Shown here one piece after another: positions 1 through 10,606 of a stretch of DNA of 64,000 nt (positions within the stretch are counted from its first letter, which is position 1; the number at the start of each line of letters is the position of its first letter). This stretch comes from Ixodes scapularis (lineage: Eukaryota; Arthropoda; Arachnida; Ixodida; Ixodidae): contig NW_024609837.1 in NCBI RefSeq assembly GCF_016920785.2, positions 26,661,533 through 26,725,532 of the forward strand, read 5' to 3'. The notes under the pieces were generated by a model. That model saw only the letters and a list, made by a program, of their open reading frames with translations. It was not told the origin of the DNA and did not search any database. The translations under genes were made by a program, and so were the position numbers.

Positions 1-1312
1 CGGTATGAGATGAGTCGTACAAATGGACCGGCGATAAGCTCGGAATGATTGAAGCTAACGAAGGAAAACCCCCAGATTTGAGGATTATGAGAGACGATGA
101 CGACGACGTTGTCGATACGCATTAAGGCCGGTGGTTCAACCCACACACTCTTTTGTTTCGTTTTCTTTTGTTCCAAAGATTCGGGTTTTCAAGATGTTGA
201 AAGTTCAGTAGCTCTCTTGCATATGTTCCTGAATATTTCTAACGCACTTTATCTATTTCTGTTCACTCGCATTCGCCCGCTTATGGTAGCGCATCCTGAA
301 ATGGTCCCCAAGGTAGCAAGTCGACATTCTACAAGGAATGATGTTGCACCCAGATAGCGGAGAGCCGGCAATGCATCAGCGCTAGTAACTGTGCTGACTC
401 CGCGCTGAGTTTACCGCTGCATTGTGAGCGTAAACAGAGAGAAGTCGATCGTCTCCCGTGAAGTGCAGCGCTGGTAACAACGAGGTAGAGGGGCTTAGAG
501 CGATAAATTGGTATCCCGTTCATCAGGCAAAAGTGACCCCCCCCTTGGCCGCCGCCATGTTATACAATTTCGACCACTAGAACACGTGACCGTACCAAAT
601 CCTGCGGTTTTTACGCCAAACTGAGCCGAGATTTCTAATCCGATCGCTGTAAAAAACATGATAAACTATTTTTTTTTTTCAATACTGTTAGCCACAGATC
701 AGTGTCTAGCTCCGATAAAAACCCACAATACAGCACCGCGGCTGAGGGCATCTAGCGGAGGCATTGCGAAGCTGCCCGAGATTTTGCCGTAAAACCGTAT
801 TTTGAACTTAAACGAAATGTAACTTATCTCGTCGGTACGTTAATTAAATATCAATTAAGTAGTTATTTGTGCGCGGTACTTGGTTAAAATCTAGACGTAA
901 AACTAGAAGGTCACGTGTCTAGTGGTCAAAAATGCGCAACATGGCGGCGGCCAATTGGGGGTTACATTGAGCTGCCAGTTTATTGCTCTAGGGCCCTCTA
1001 GCTCGTTGGCTCGTAAAGCGCTGATCCAGAGCAAAGCCAGCGTAATGTTTATAGCGCTCGGTTTGCGATGGCTACGTTTAATGTGCAAACAGGCCTTTGA
1101 GGCCTTTGCACACATACAGCCCAGCCCAGCGCTATTCGTCAGCGCTGTGAGTAGCGCTGAACTTGCTAATGCAGCGCTGACTTTGCGGCATATTTGCGAG
1201 GAAGCGGGCTCATACGACGCTCCATCGGCGATAAACGACGTTCAAATCAGCGATGCATACATCGGCGCTATTCTACTGGCCGAGCATGTTAATGCACTGT
1301 ATCAGCGCCATT
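1..1312. other. Intergenic DNA with possible MITE relics
   Basis: No gene is recognised. Between about 1000 and 1300 the sequence is rich in GCGCTGA-type words, and an AGGCCT pair sits back to back near 1090-1100. Each side resembles the ends of the GGCCTGTTCACAC MITE found at 19834-20023 and 25456-25832. Two eroded copies of that family, end to end, are possible but not proven. An open stretch of 131 codons on the plus strand at 922-1317 matches nothing I know and is probably chance. Confidence 0.35.
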
Positions 1313-1870
1313 CCTAGTGGCCGAGCATATTAAAGGTCCGCAGCTCAGAGCAAGTGGACCGAAAACTCGCCCTGCAGAACCCAGGAATCTTGGGTTCAAT
1401 CATAGCCTCCTGTATACTCACAAAGCCTGGCAGTTCGACGATGCAGCCATGGAGTGCCCGGTCGCAGATTTGGAGCGCGAGGTTCTGGTAGCACAGAGCA
1501 TCAAAACGCCATTTCTCGGGGAACCTGAACGTCAGCGCACAGCTTTTGCTGCGGCGAGAACCCGAAACACACTTGTACGCTCGGGAGAAGTGTGTTTCGA
1601 CGTCTGGCCGCAGCGGGGCGCCAGTCACGTGGCTCTCCTCTCATCCGTTGTCTGCCGCTCCCCCTTTTCCATTTCGGCGGCCGCTTCCCGTGGCGATCTG
1701 CCAGGCTTTGCCAGTAAAGAGGAGGCTATGATTCAATCCGCACTCGTGCCGTGTGCAGCTAGATAAGAGCATCGTACCGGCGTGTGTTCGTGTAACCTTT
1801 CCTGAGTGACGCGCGTTAAAGACCCCAGGGTAGCAGGAGTACTGCACTGGCTACATTTCTAATCTTCAGC
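1313..1870 (+). mobile_element. tRNA-derived SINE split by a MITE
   Basis: The left part (1313-1399) starts with a class II tRNA-like A box (TGGCCGAG) and ends in GGGTTCAAT, the start of the B box. The rest of the SINE resumes after the MITE at 1400-1731 and carries the body shared with the copies at 31660-31888 and 47586-47803, including GCATCGTACCGGCGTG, CGTTAAAGACCCCAGG and TACTGCACTGGCTA. The tRNA-like head with internal pol III promoter boxes is typical of SINEs, which are mobilised by LINE proteins. Tick genomes carry published tRNA-derived SINEs (Ruka); membership in that family is a guess. The split B box should have inactivated this copy. Confidence 0.8.
1400..1731 (-). mobile_element. 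MITE family A, copy 1, inserted in the SINE B box
   Basis: A 332-bp element with inverted ends (TCATAGCCTCC and GGAGGCTATGA outermost, continuing into AAAGCCTGGCAG). TTCAA occurs on both sides, so the SINE sequence gggttcaatccg is duplicated around it, a direct sign of insertion. The interior is shared with copies at 5296-5630, 8860-9179, 21141-21471 and 58944-59252. It is non-coding: its reading frames differ between copies and are shadows of the repeat. This copy and the 21141 copy run opposite to the other three. The duplication is 5 or 6 bp depending on where the terminus is placed. No superfamily is assigned. Confidence 0.85.
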
Positions 1871-2026
1871 AAGAGACATCAGACGCCCAATAAGGCCGAC
1901 TAACTTCCCGCTGGCTAAACAAACATACGAGACAATTTTATTATTGTTTTACTGTCACGTGATATGGGGGGAACTAATTTTTAAAAAAATCAGCCGCATC
2001 GTACGTAAGCTGGAGACGAGAATACC

Positions 2027-2360
2027 TTAAAGGGACACTGACAGAGTATTTATGCTCGCCAAGGTTTTTATTTGTACATGACATATGAGAGCCCAACTAC
2101 TGCAGGACACAGTTTCCGGCTCGATATTCGTTTTCTTTTCGTCCGAAAACTGCCGATCAAGAAGTGCCGGTTTGAGTCTCGCTCACCCTCTTCTTCGTGG
2201 TCACTTTCCGTTTTTTTATGGCTTTGACACAACCACCAAATATATTCAACGTCGTGGGTCATCGAAGGCACGCACTCAATATTAAAAATATAAATTAAAT
2301 GTGATACCAGTATTTTGTAACTTCTAAAAAGCCGCAAATGCGTTAATTGAAGAAAAAAAA
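2027..2360 (+). repeat. Dispersed repeat family B, copy 1
   Basis: About 330 bp starting TTAAAGGGACACTGACAG. It aligns along its whole length with 14633-14955 in the same orientation, including ATTTATGCTCGCC, ACATATGAGAGCCCAACTAC and TCAATATTAAAAATA, and both copies end in an A-rich run. No inverted ends or coding frame are visible. It could be a SINE-like or MITE-like element. Confidence 0.75.
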
Positions 2361-2959
2361 AAAGGTTTCGCAGCCATGTGATTTACATTAACTCTCTTTT
2401 CCCTCTATACTTCTTCCTCCGCAGTCCAGCTTCAGTTTCGGTTTCGAGCAGTTGGGTGCGTTTTATTATTTTTTTTTTACATTATTAAAATATATATGTG
2501 ACGCTGTAGCAAAATATTGATTGGGTAGTCTTCTGACACGATAAGAAATCGCCTGGAGAAAAATAAAACAAACATTTTGGGGGGTGTCAGTGTCCATTTT
2601 AACGTGGCGTCATTTTGTTGTGCGGTGTCTTTTTTCCCCGATTGGCAACTCCACGTTCGGCGCCCAACGTGGAAGGGAAGAGAGGGATGGGAGGGGGAGT
2701 ACATGAAAAGTTTGAGCCCTTTCCAACGCAGCACATTGGGTTGACTACTTTAGGGTCTTCAATGGAACACAAGACCTGAGTGGGTAAAAATTGGACGGCC
2801 GCAGTTGCTTACCATCTGGACAAGTCACAGGGCTTTCTAGTCCCTGGAACACTGTAGTCTTGTACAACAGGAGACCACAACCGCGCAGTATAGCTGTATA
2901 TCGTTTCTTATGGCCGGGTCTTAATAAACGAACAGACAACGCTGCTCGCCAAACACGAT

Positions 2960-2961
<2 letters not shown>
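2361..2961. other. Intergenic DNA, nothing recognised
   Basis: T-rich stretches and short open frames only. No known element, RNA gene or regulatory site was seen. Confidence 0.5.
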
Positions 2962-2994
<33 letters not shown>

Positions 2995-3012
2995 GCATGC
3001 GCGCGCGCGCGA
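2962..3012. repeat. (TG)n followed by (GC)n
   Basis: About 14 TG units at 2962-2990 are followed by TTGCGCATGCGCGCGCGCGC. Alternating purine-pyrimidine runs of this kind can adopt Z-DNA; that is general knowledge, not shown here. Confidence 0.95.
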
Positions 3013-5295
3013 TGGGTGCAATATTTATGCAGAAGCGTTTGTTCACCAACATTATTTGGAAGTGAAATGAAGACGGCTAGGTATACCTGATGCTTTCCGC
3101 AAGCAATGTTTGCCGAATGTTCACATGGAGTGACCTGCAGGCGGATTCGTCCATGAGAAAGATTCCTTACATACGCCCGCGTGCTATGCTTCGTGCTTTT
3201 ATCCAGTTCACTAACGCGTGAGCCAGCAAACGTGTTCCCGAGTATACCGATTGCAAAATGTACAAGTAAATATAAGTAAGAAGTATACCGATTACAAAAT
3301 GGGGTCAACACGTAAAAAATGACAAATCGATTTTTTTTTTTTGTAAGGAACGAGGCAGTGAAGGGTACAATAGCCTAGCTATTTCAGTGCGTTATGAGAA
3401 AGAGAATATGATCTTTGGAAGGGCAAAACAATTAGAAGTCTCATGAAACGATATCTAAACTGAAACGTCGTAACTCTTCCCAATTTGGCACGAGCGTAAA
3501 CAGCAAAACTTTTTTTTTTTTTTTACCGTCTTTTGAGTTTGTGGGACCCAATCAAGCACAGTAAACGCGCGTGATCCGGCGCTTTTTGTTTGTTTTGTTT
3601 GCGAGTGGTTCAGCAGGTGACGACTGCAAACGCACAAAAACGACAAGCGCAGTGACGATGCATTTTTGGAGAGGCATGATTGGCTTTCGTAACGTAGACT
3701 ACGGTCGGGCTCATCAGAGCGTTTGTAGATCGTTCAGATACCCCCCTTCACAATACCCGATAACGTAAGATTTAAAAAAAAATAAAAATAATAATGATAA
3801 AACACGTATACCCTCCCCCCCCACCCCCCCAAAAGAAAAAGAAACAATTCTGCAAAAAAAAGTTAATTTTGAAAAATGCCCTATTCACATCTGCCAACGT
3901 CTATACACCTTTTCACCTCAAGAACCCTAGTAAAAAAAGAGCCCGGCACCTCGCAGAGCATTACTAGTTTCCCCATTCATGGTGATAATTAAGATATATG
4001 TGTGTGCTAGTTAGATTAGATGTATGTTATTTTATCAATACGTACACGCTTGAAACGCCAAAAGCATCGCCTTTTTCCCCTGACAATCCGATCACGTGGG
4101 AACTACTTCAAACAATGCGCCAAAATTGCTTCTTTTTTTTTTTCTTTGAGGTGAAAACCAGGAAGTTTAATTTGTTTACAGCGTATAGTTATTTTTTTAT
4201 AAATTATTTTCAGCCCACCAATGCTGAAGAAAATGTAGAGGTTCGAGCACTTTGAATGCGTTTTTCCGCAATCCCCTAGTATGAAACTATATCGAGAAAC
4301 TTAATATTGGCGGCTTATATGAAGAAACCTTATGGAGCCGGTTACTATGAACTTAGATTTCGCATTTTCATGTTCCTTTATTACGAAAAGTTGTAATTTG
4401 CAAGGTTTAGTAAATGTAAAAAAAATCACATGAAAAATAGTTATTTTCTAAAATATCTTTTTATGGTAACCGGCAACAGGTAGTTCAGTATGCATTCCAC
4501 CAGAAAAATATGTGGTCATCAACACTATTTCCGAACGATAGATTCAATAAGCAGATTCCATTCAAACTACGCTTTACTTCGTTCTGGGGGTTCACAGGTG
4601 GGTTCACAGGGCTGAAACTTTGCGTGCGCTCCTTCTAGATGGCTACAAACACCACCTGCATATATCGCGCCGACTGAGAGAGCGCTTAAGAAGTTGACAT
4701 TCCCAGATAGTGTCCCTCCTTAATATAAAACGAAGACAGCAAAATCAACTTACGCAACGGCGAACTGGTGAGGGCCGTAGTAACAGCGAGGACTGTAGGG
4801 ACGTGTCCAAGGCGGTAAGGTCACACCGTTCGGCTGTAAGGTCCACGTTGGAAAGGAAACCGGCGCGACGACGGCGAAACCGATCGAGGCGATTAAGCAA
4901 AACGAATCAAGAAAACTCGAACAACAAGACAGCTAGAGTAGTCCGTTTCTTCTGCTTCGAGAAAAAGTAAAAAAACAAGAAAGCATAAAAAAAACCGGGG
5001 CGACCTCAAGAACAGTGTTCGCCCGAGCGCGCGCGCGCGCGCGGAGGGGGGCAAAACAGGTGCGGGCCATCAACAATGTCCAGTGGGCCATTGTCGGAAC
5101 GAGTGGACATGTAGCATCTTCTCGTCAGCGGGCGGCCGATAGCTCCTTGTCAGCGAGCTTACCATTGTGTCGCGCGAAGACCGAGCGCGAGTGATCGGCC
5201 GCTTCGGAGCGACGCGACATTGAGCAGAGCGACACAAACGAAACAAAAAAAGAAAAAAAAGGGCCACCTTCGCCCGATGAAACCTTATACCAAAC
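3013..5295. other. Intergenic DNA, nothing recognised
   Basis: AT-rich sequence with many A and T runs (for example 3332-3342, 3507-3524 and 4133-4143) and a (GC)n run near 5030-5042. I found no coding region, inverted-repeat element or RNA gene. Open frames are below 130 codons and look like chance. Confidence 0.5.
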
Positions 5296-5630
5296 CATAG
5301 CCTCCTATACACTGATAAAGCCTGGCAGATAGCCCCGAGAAGCGGCCGCCGAAAGGGAAAAGGTGGAGCGGCGGACAACGGATGAGAGGAGAGCCACGTG
5401 ACTGGCGCCCCGCTGCGGCGAGACGCCGAAACACATTTCTCCCGAGCGAACAAGTGTGTTTCGGGTCCTCGCCGCTGGAAAAGCTGCGCGCTGACGTCCA
5501 GGTTCCCCGCGAAATGGCTCTTTGATGCTCGGTGCTACCAGATCCTCGCGTTCCAAATCTGCGACCGGGCACTATACGATATGGCTCCGTCGTCGAACTG
5601 CTAGGCCTTGTGAGCAGAGAGGAGGCTATG
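5296..5630 (+). mobile_element. MITE family A, copy 2
   Basis: Full-length copy with ends CATAGCCTCC and GGAGGCTATG and the family interior (GCCACGTGACTGGCGCC, CCGAGCGAACAAGTGTGT, CAAATCTGCGACCGGGCACT). No clear target duplication is left. Overlapping frames on both strands recur in the other copies and are not genes. Confidence 0.85.
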
Positions 5631-6302
5631 GCGGAAGGCATGGAGCGCGTGCTTCAGACGCCGGGAGTACCAAAGACAAAACACTGCCGTTCTCATTTTG
5701 TGAATGACGCTAGATGTTTAGACAGAGAAGGGGAGGGGGGTACGTTCGTGGCTATCCGAACCATGAAATGTTTTTAGTGGATCTAGGGAGTTCTACGACT
5801 CGTAAAACTCCCCAGTTTCCCCACCGCCTAGGGGAAAGACCGATTCGTATAACGTAACGCAAGTAAACGTGAGGAAACGCTCCCGCGTGAACGGGTCTTT
5901 CGGGTTCGGCGATTCCCGTCCATATACATATGCAGCGACTGGACACACGAGCCCCGAATGTTCGCCGAGGCATCGATCGGCCCGAGACAATCTGGAGTGC
6001 TCTAGCAATACCCTCGCTCAATCCAGGAGCCCTACTTGACTATACTCCCCCTGAGGAGTCACCCACGCGACTACTTCATCGAGCATTGTGAAGGGGAGAC
6101 GGAAAGAAATAGTCCGCGACAAAGAAGCTTCTAGGTCAGTGACGAAGACCATGAGACAAACGCGGTTCGTGCATTTCAAGAAGTCTGGAGCGACCGCTTT
6201 CCCGCAGAGCACTTGGGGAAAGCCCATCGCTGCACATTTACGAAGGGAGAGCTTGAGCTGCAAACTTACAAAGTGAGAGCTTGACGAATGACGTGGATTA
6301 TA
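5631..6302. other. Intergenic DNA with a short word shared downstream
   Basis: No gene recognised. The segment 6187-6223 (GGAGCGACCGCTTTCCCGCA and following) recurs as an inverted, diverged match at about 6764-6796. The two are separated by the hAT-like element at 6303-6671, so they may be parts of one older repeat. Confidence 0.4.
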
Positions 6303-6671
6303 TGCGGGTGGCCAAGTTGCGGCTCGCGAGCCGCATGCGGCACCACGCGTGTTAAAGTGCGGCTCGCGGCTACCTCCCCTAACCCCTCCCCCCCCCCCCC
6401 CCCCCCCCGCCTCCCTCCCAGTCATACGAGCACTTCCCCAAAAAGAGAGATGAAACGCGTTATAAATCGAAAGACAGGTAGCGGTTTGGTAGTCTTGTGC
6501 TACTGCTACCTTACGTACAGTTGAACTGGTTTTGACCCGGATAGATTGAAAGTATAGTTCGAGTTTTGTTTATTGCTTTAAACAAAAGCCTGCCCCCCTC
6601 CCCCTTGCGGCTCTTGGAGGTTTCGTGGTTTTGTTCGCGGCTCTTAGGCCGGGTCAGCCTGGCCACCCCTG
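6303..6671. mobile_element. hAT-like non-autonomous element
   Basis: The left end reads TGCGGGTGGCCA and the right end TGGCCACCCCTG, matching the CAGGGGTGGCCA-type termini of some hAT elements. The interior contains repeats of GCGGCTCGCGAGCCGC and GCGGCTCT, a composition seen in hAT MITEs, and a run of 21 C at 6388-6408. No transposase frame is present. An 8-bp duplication is not evident, so the assignment rests on the termini. Confidence 0.55.
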
Positions 6672-7591
6672 GACCATAGTAAAGAAATTGCGTTGTATGC
6701 ATGTTTAGACAGCCGGAAGTCGGCTCCAACGGGCGCCTGGGGTCTCAGCTGCTTTGTCGACTCTCCCACGTACTTTGCGGGAGAGCAGTCGCTCCAGGAT
6801 TCTTAGAGCGTGGGTCGGAGTCGAGCACTGCGTGAGCACTCGAGTTCTCATGACAACGCAGTGTCTCGGAAGATATGCGTGGAGTGGGAGTCACTGCAAC
6901 GGCGGGGATGGGAAGATTCAAACTATTCCTGGAGCTCTTTACGCGCCCAGTGCTTTGCCAATCCCAATGGGTCGGATAACCTAGACTCACTACAGTGACC
7001 CTTCTCTTTGCAGCTTTTTTTAAACGCAAGCTTCTGACTGAGAAAAGAACTATTCACGTAAATACTTGCCAAATAAAAAAAATAAAAAAATACAAACCAA
7101 AATAGCATCAAATAAATAAACAAAACACGGAAGCGTGTTAGTGCTGTAGTAATTCAACACAGTTGAACATATCCGGCAACAGTGACCAACATAACTCAGA
7201 ACTTTGAGAAAAAAAAAATCATATCATAAAAACAACAACACTTATTTCAAAACCACAAACACAACAACGGAAGGATGGGTTAATTAAGGCGGGGCCATTT
7301 TAATCACAGGGATGCTTGCGCCACCTAAATAGTATTCTTTTCACGGATGCAAAAACCGAGTAACAGACGCTACCTGTGGAGGGGTCTGCTAAGAACTAGA
7401 GCCACTACAAAGGCCAGGCTTCAGTGCAACGATACACGAGTCATCTTGGTACTTGAAACCATTGTTGCCAGTAATCTGAAGTAACCGGTAACGTGAAATC
7501 GCGAGAAGCGGTTTTTCGACTGCTAGAAATCGGTCCGCGCCAAAAGAAACCGATATCGCCCGACCTCCCCGAAAACCGCATGCGGAGCGCC
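6672..7591. other. Intergenic DNA, nothing recognised
   Basis: Mixed-composition sequence with an A-rich part at 7060-7260. No element ends, RNA gene or convincing coding region were found. Confidence 0.45.
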
Positions 7592-7864
7592 AGTTCGTCT
7601 GCTTCTTGCGCGAGGGTTGCGGTGACATGAGAAAGCCGAGATCTGATTGGCTCTGATTAGAAGGATATAGAGGGTAGACATCAAAGCAAGAAGGCTTGAG
7701 GTCTACCCAATATCCTTCCAGTTGAACCAATCAGAGATAGATAGATAAATAACAACTTTAATGTTCCACCAGATGAGGAGACACCTAGTCCTCGTCCCCG
7801 GCACGCAGGCCTAGCTCTGCATTCTGACGTCACCTCAACCCCTGCGCAAGAACCAGACGAACTT
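7592..7864. mobile_element. Foldback MITE family G, copy 1
   Basis: Outer arms GTCTGCTTCTTGCGC and GCGCAAGAACCAGAC, then GCGGTGACATGA and TGACGTCACC, converge on a central hairpin (GGGTAGACATCAA and TTGAGGTCTACCC at 7668-7716). The same plan occurs at 10393-10606, 12603-12769 and 34023-34200. The right arm is interrupted at 7734-7812 by a LINE-tail-like piece that the other copies lack. There is no coding content. Confidence 0.8.
7734..7812 (-). mobile_element. Short LINE/SINE 3' tail inserted in MITE G
   Basis: On the minus strand the piece ends TTAAAGTTGTTATTTATC followed by TATC units, a microsatellite-like tail typical of 3' ends of CR1/RTE-like retroposons. It interrupts the right arm of the foldback: the copy at 34023-34200 runs from the CAATCAGAG position into the rest of the arm without it. 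The parent family is not identified. Confidence 0.5.
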
Positions 7865-8235
7865 GCACGGATTCGCATACCTTAAAGCTCGGGAAGACGC
7901 ATTTTCGAATCGCACCAATCGCCAATGGCGCCCGCTCTGCACCGAAGCACCAAAATGGCGGCCCCCACAAGAAAGTCGGGGAATCCAGTGCCGATAGGCG
8001 TGGCTTATATTTTCGATTAAGATGATAGAATTACAAATTACTCATCTTATCGTTACACGAATTTTGGTAGACCACCGTCATATCGGAGACTTCGTTCGAG
8101 GATTCCTTCGTAGGAAACGTGTAGAAACAAAGGGTGCCGGAAGGGGAGGTAAAAAAGTGAAAGCCGTTTACAACTAACTCCCTGTAATGCCGAACGGGAG
8201 CGCAGCTCTTGAGGAGGAGTAGGGAAGGGTACTGA
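7865..8235. other. Intergenic DNA, nothing recognised
   Basis: No gene or element identified in this short stretch. Confidence 0.4.
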
Positions 8236-8361
8236 GGGGGGGGGGGGGGGGGGGTCACGTGACCTCTGGGGGGGGTCACGTGAGCCTCCCCCCCCCTTTC
8301 CGAGGTCACCGAAGGTACCCGAGGTCCTCCCGAGGTCCTCGGGGGGGGGGGGGGGGGGGGG
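8236..8361. repeat. G-tract cluster with CACGTG palindromes
   Basis: A 19-G run (8236-8254) and a 21-G run (8341-8361) flank two TCACGTGA palindromes, shorter G and C runs and repeated CCGAGGTC words. The plus strand could form G-quadruplexes and the G and C runs could pair with each other. Long homopolymers are also prone to sequencing error. Confidence 0.85.
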
Positions 8362-8365
8362 TTCG

Positions 8366-8421
8366 CGATTCCGCCGACGCCGCTCAAGCCGGAAAAGGGC
8401 GCCTAAGAACTGCGCTCTAAA
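8366..8421 (-). repeat. Terminal fragment of the GGGCGCCTAAGAACTGCGCT family
   Basis: CGATTCCGCCGACGCCGC, then GGGCGCCTAAGAACTGCGCT and CTAAAA, nearly matches 42559-42622. A diverged match in the opposite orientation lies at 26060-26135, next to the GCTAAATTTAGC array. This suggests one element family of which only an end is preserved here. Confidence 0.6.
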
Positions 8422-8575
8422 ATAGTAACTATTACACAGTAATTCTAGTACTTTCAAAAGTAATCGCATCATTATTGTGTCTTAATAAAAGCAATCAAAT
8501 GATCGCAAAATTTCCCCAAAAAATAATCGATTACAAGTAATTTGATTACCCATAATGAGTACCCTGCAAGTCTGG
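8422..8575. repeat. GTAAT/ATTAC-rich dispersed repeat, copy 1
   Basis: Dense AGTAATCG, AATCGATTAC and AAGTAATTTGATTAC words end in CCCTGCAAGTCTG. Comparable sequence occurs at 21680-21840, 44980-45062 and 49365-49510, the last with a similar end (CTCCAAGCCTGCG). Such motifs are known inside some hAT-type elements; that link is inference. Confidence 0.5.
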
Positions 8576-8703
8576 GCTCTAATAAGAACAGGGCACCGCA
8601 CTCTCGCTGCGCATTAAGGCTGGCGTGCGTCCACCTGCTTTCTTCGGCCATCCATAGGTCAGTCAAAAGCACCGGACATCAATCAAAGACCAAGCTGCAA
8701 CTC

Positions 8704-8726
8704 GGGGGGGGGGGGGGGGGGGGGGG
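8704..8726 (+). repeat. Run of 23 G
   Basis: Uninterrupted G homopolymer, the longest in the window. Confidence 0.9.
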
Positions 8727-8859
8727 CGATAGGTCAGATGTGACTGGCGCTGACATTTGAAACAGGCGGTGAGCCGTTTCGCGCTCGCTTCAGTCGTTAG
8801 TTGTCGGCTACATACTTCGTCGAGGGATGACGTACGGGGTGTACCTATATATGCCTAGA

Positions 8860-9179
8860 CATAGCCTCTTACATAATGACAAAACCTGCCAGATCGCCAC
8901 GAGAAGCGGCCGCCGAAATGGAAAAGGGGCAGCGGCAGACAATGGATGACAGGAGAGCCACGTGACTGGCGCCTCCCTGCGGCGAGACGCCGAAACACAC
9001 TTCTCCCGAGCGAACAAGTGTGTTTCGAGTTCTCGCCGCTGCAAAAGCTGTGCGCTCACGTCCAGGTTCCCCGAGAAACGGCTCCTTGATGCTCTGTGCT
9101 ACCAGATCCTCGCGTTCCAAATCTGCGACCGGGCACTCTATGGCTCCGTCGTCGAACCGCCAGGCTTTGTGGCCTATAG
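8860..9179 (+). mobile_element. MITE family A, copy 3, right end eroded
   Basis: The left end CATAGCCTCT and the full family interior are present. The right end reads CCAGGCTTTGTGGCCTATAG and lacks part of the consensus GAGTATAGGAGG. The several frames here recur in other copies and are not genes. Confidence 0.85.
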
Positions 9180-10392
9180 ATTACAAATACAGTGTGTTTA
9201 CAACTGCTCAACTTGGGGTGATCACGTGGTTTACGGGATGCGTTTGCAAAACAAGCTGCGCGGGGATGGGACGCGGGCGTTGATCGTCTGCAAGCGTTTC
9301 CGCCTTTGCGGCCGCCGATACCTCATTTCATTGCGGAAAGGAGGACACCAGGGACACGCCCCTAAACGTGCTTCTTTTGAAATCAGTGAGGTGGCCGTTA
9401 TACAATTAGTACCGAGAATCGAAGGAGATGTTTGTAGGTGATATAAGTGTGCCTTCCACGAGTAAGAAAGAAAAAAAGAAACTAATTAAAGCGTTCCTAC
9501 TGTTGTCTCTCGAGGACTCCGATTATTGCGTATACCTGCTTTTCACCTTTCCTAATCTTGATTACTTTTTTTTTCTTTTTGGAGGCCTGATGAGATTTGA
9601 AGTTCCTTGAGTGCCATCCTTGTTTTCACTCGGTGTTTGCGAGTTGTTGTTTTTTTCTGGCTGAGCAATTTTTTGTGTTGTTTTTTCTTCTTCTAGTTCC
9701 GGCTTTCTCTCGCCGATGAAAGGTCAACAGATTACCCGCGAATCTTCCTTCGGTTGTCTCCAATCCTCACTGCTCACTCTATTTTCTCTTTCTTATTCTT
9801 CTTTTACTCCGACGCGCTCCGGAACAAGAGCCTCTCGGTGGTGTCGTAACGAAGTGCCTTCCGAACACGTGCTAAATAAACTGCGTCCTTGAGCACCGCG
9901 CGCGAGACCACCCCGTCCGGTCGGCTTAGAGAGCCGACACGTAAGAGTACGGCACAACCAAACCGACGCCACGGAGAGCATTCGCAATAAAATGGCGAAC
10001 GCCCCCTCCCGCGCTGATTCGGACTGAAGTGCGCGAGGGCCGAACGCTCGCAGACGTCCAACGTTTCCCGTCACCTCCTTGGAGCTCACACCGCACACGC
10101 GGTCCCTAAACCCCAAGTGGGTGGAAAGCACCATGTAAATCCAGGCACACACATATAGTCGGTTCCGCAAAGCCTTTCCCCGATGTCGCGCGCGGGACCC
10201 TGTCTCTATACATATATATTCTTACGGAGGCACCGGTGGGGATTGCGTAACGGCAGTCGCCGCAGCAGCCTACGCTCCACGTCTCACCTCACGCCGAACC
10301 GCACCGAAGGCTATACGAGCCATCCCAGCCAATCCCGTGACGAATGACCGTCACGTGACGTCCGAGAGGCGCGCAACGACCAAATGCGCAGA
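9180..10392. other. Intergenic DNA, nothing recognised
   Basis: Includes a T-rich part (9560-9720) and a GC-rich part (9800-10130) with open minus-strand frames of up to 125 codons. None shows a family signature that I recognise. Confidence 0.45.
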
Positions 10393-10606
10393 GCAAGTCG
10401 TCTGCTTCTTTCTTGCGTAGGGGCTGCGGTGACGTCATAAAAACGCCAAACTCTGATTGGCTGTGATTGGAAGGATAGCGGGTAGACCTCAATGCTAGAC
10501 GCCCCGAGGTCTACCCTCCATTTTTTTTTTTCTTCTCAATCATCCAATAGAGCTTGGCGTTCTGACACCACCGGAACCCTCGTGCAAGACTCGCAGACGA
10601 ACCTGC
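10393..10606. mobile_element. Foldback MITE family G, copy 2
   Basis: Arms GTCTGCTTCTTTCTTGCG and CGTGCAAGACTCGCAGAC, inner TGACGTCA, and central GGGTAGACCTCAA opposite CGAGGTCTACCC. The centre is followed by a T run that separates the arms unevenly. Same plan as 7592-7864. Confidence 0.8.

Noticed and set aside
5070..5641. Overlapping open frames of 83-127 codons with similar wording in several places
   Set aside because: They are frames of MITE family A and recur, on changing strands, in all five copies; no selection for coding is visible.
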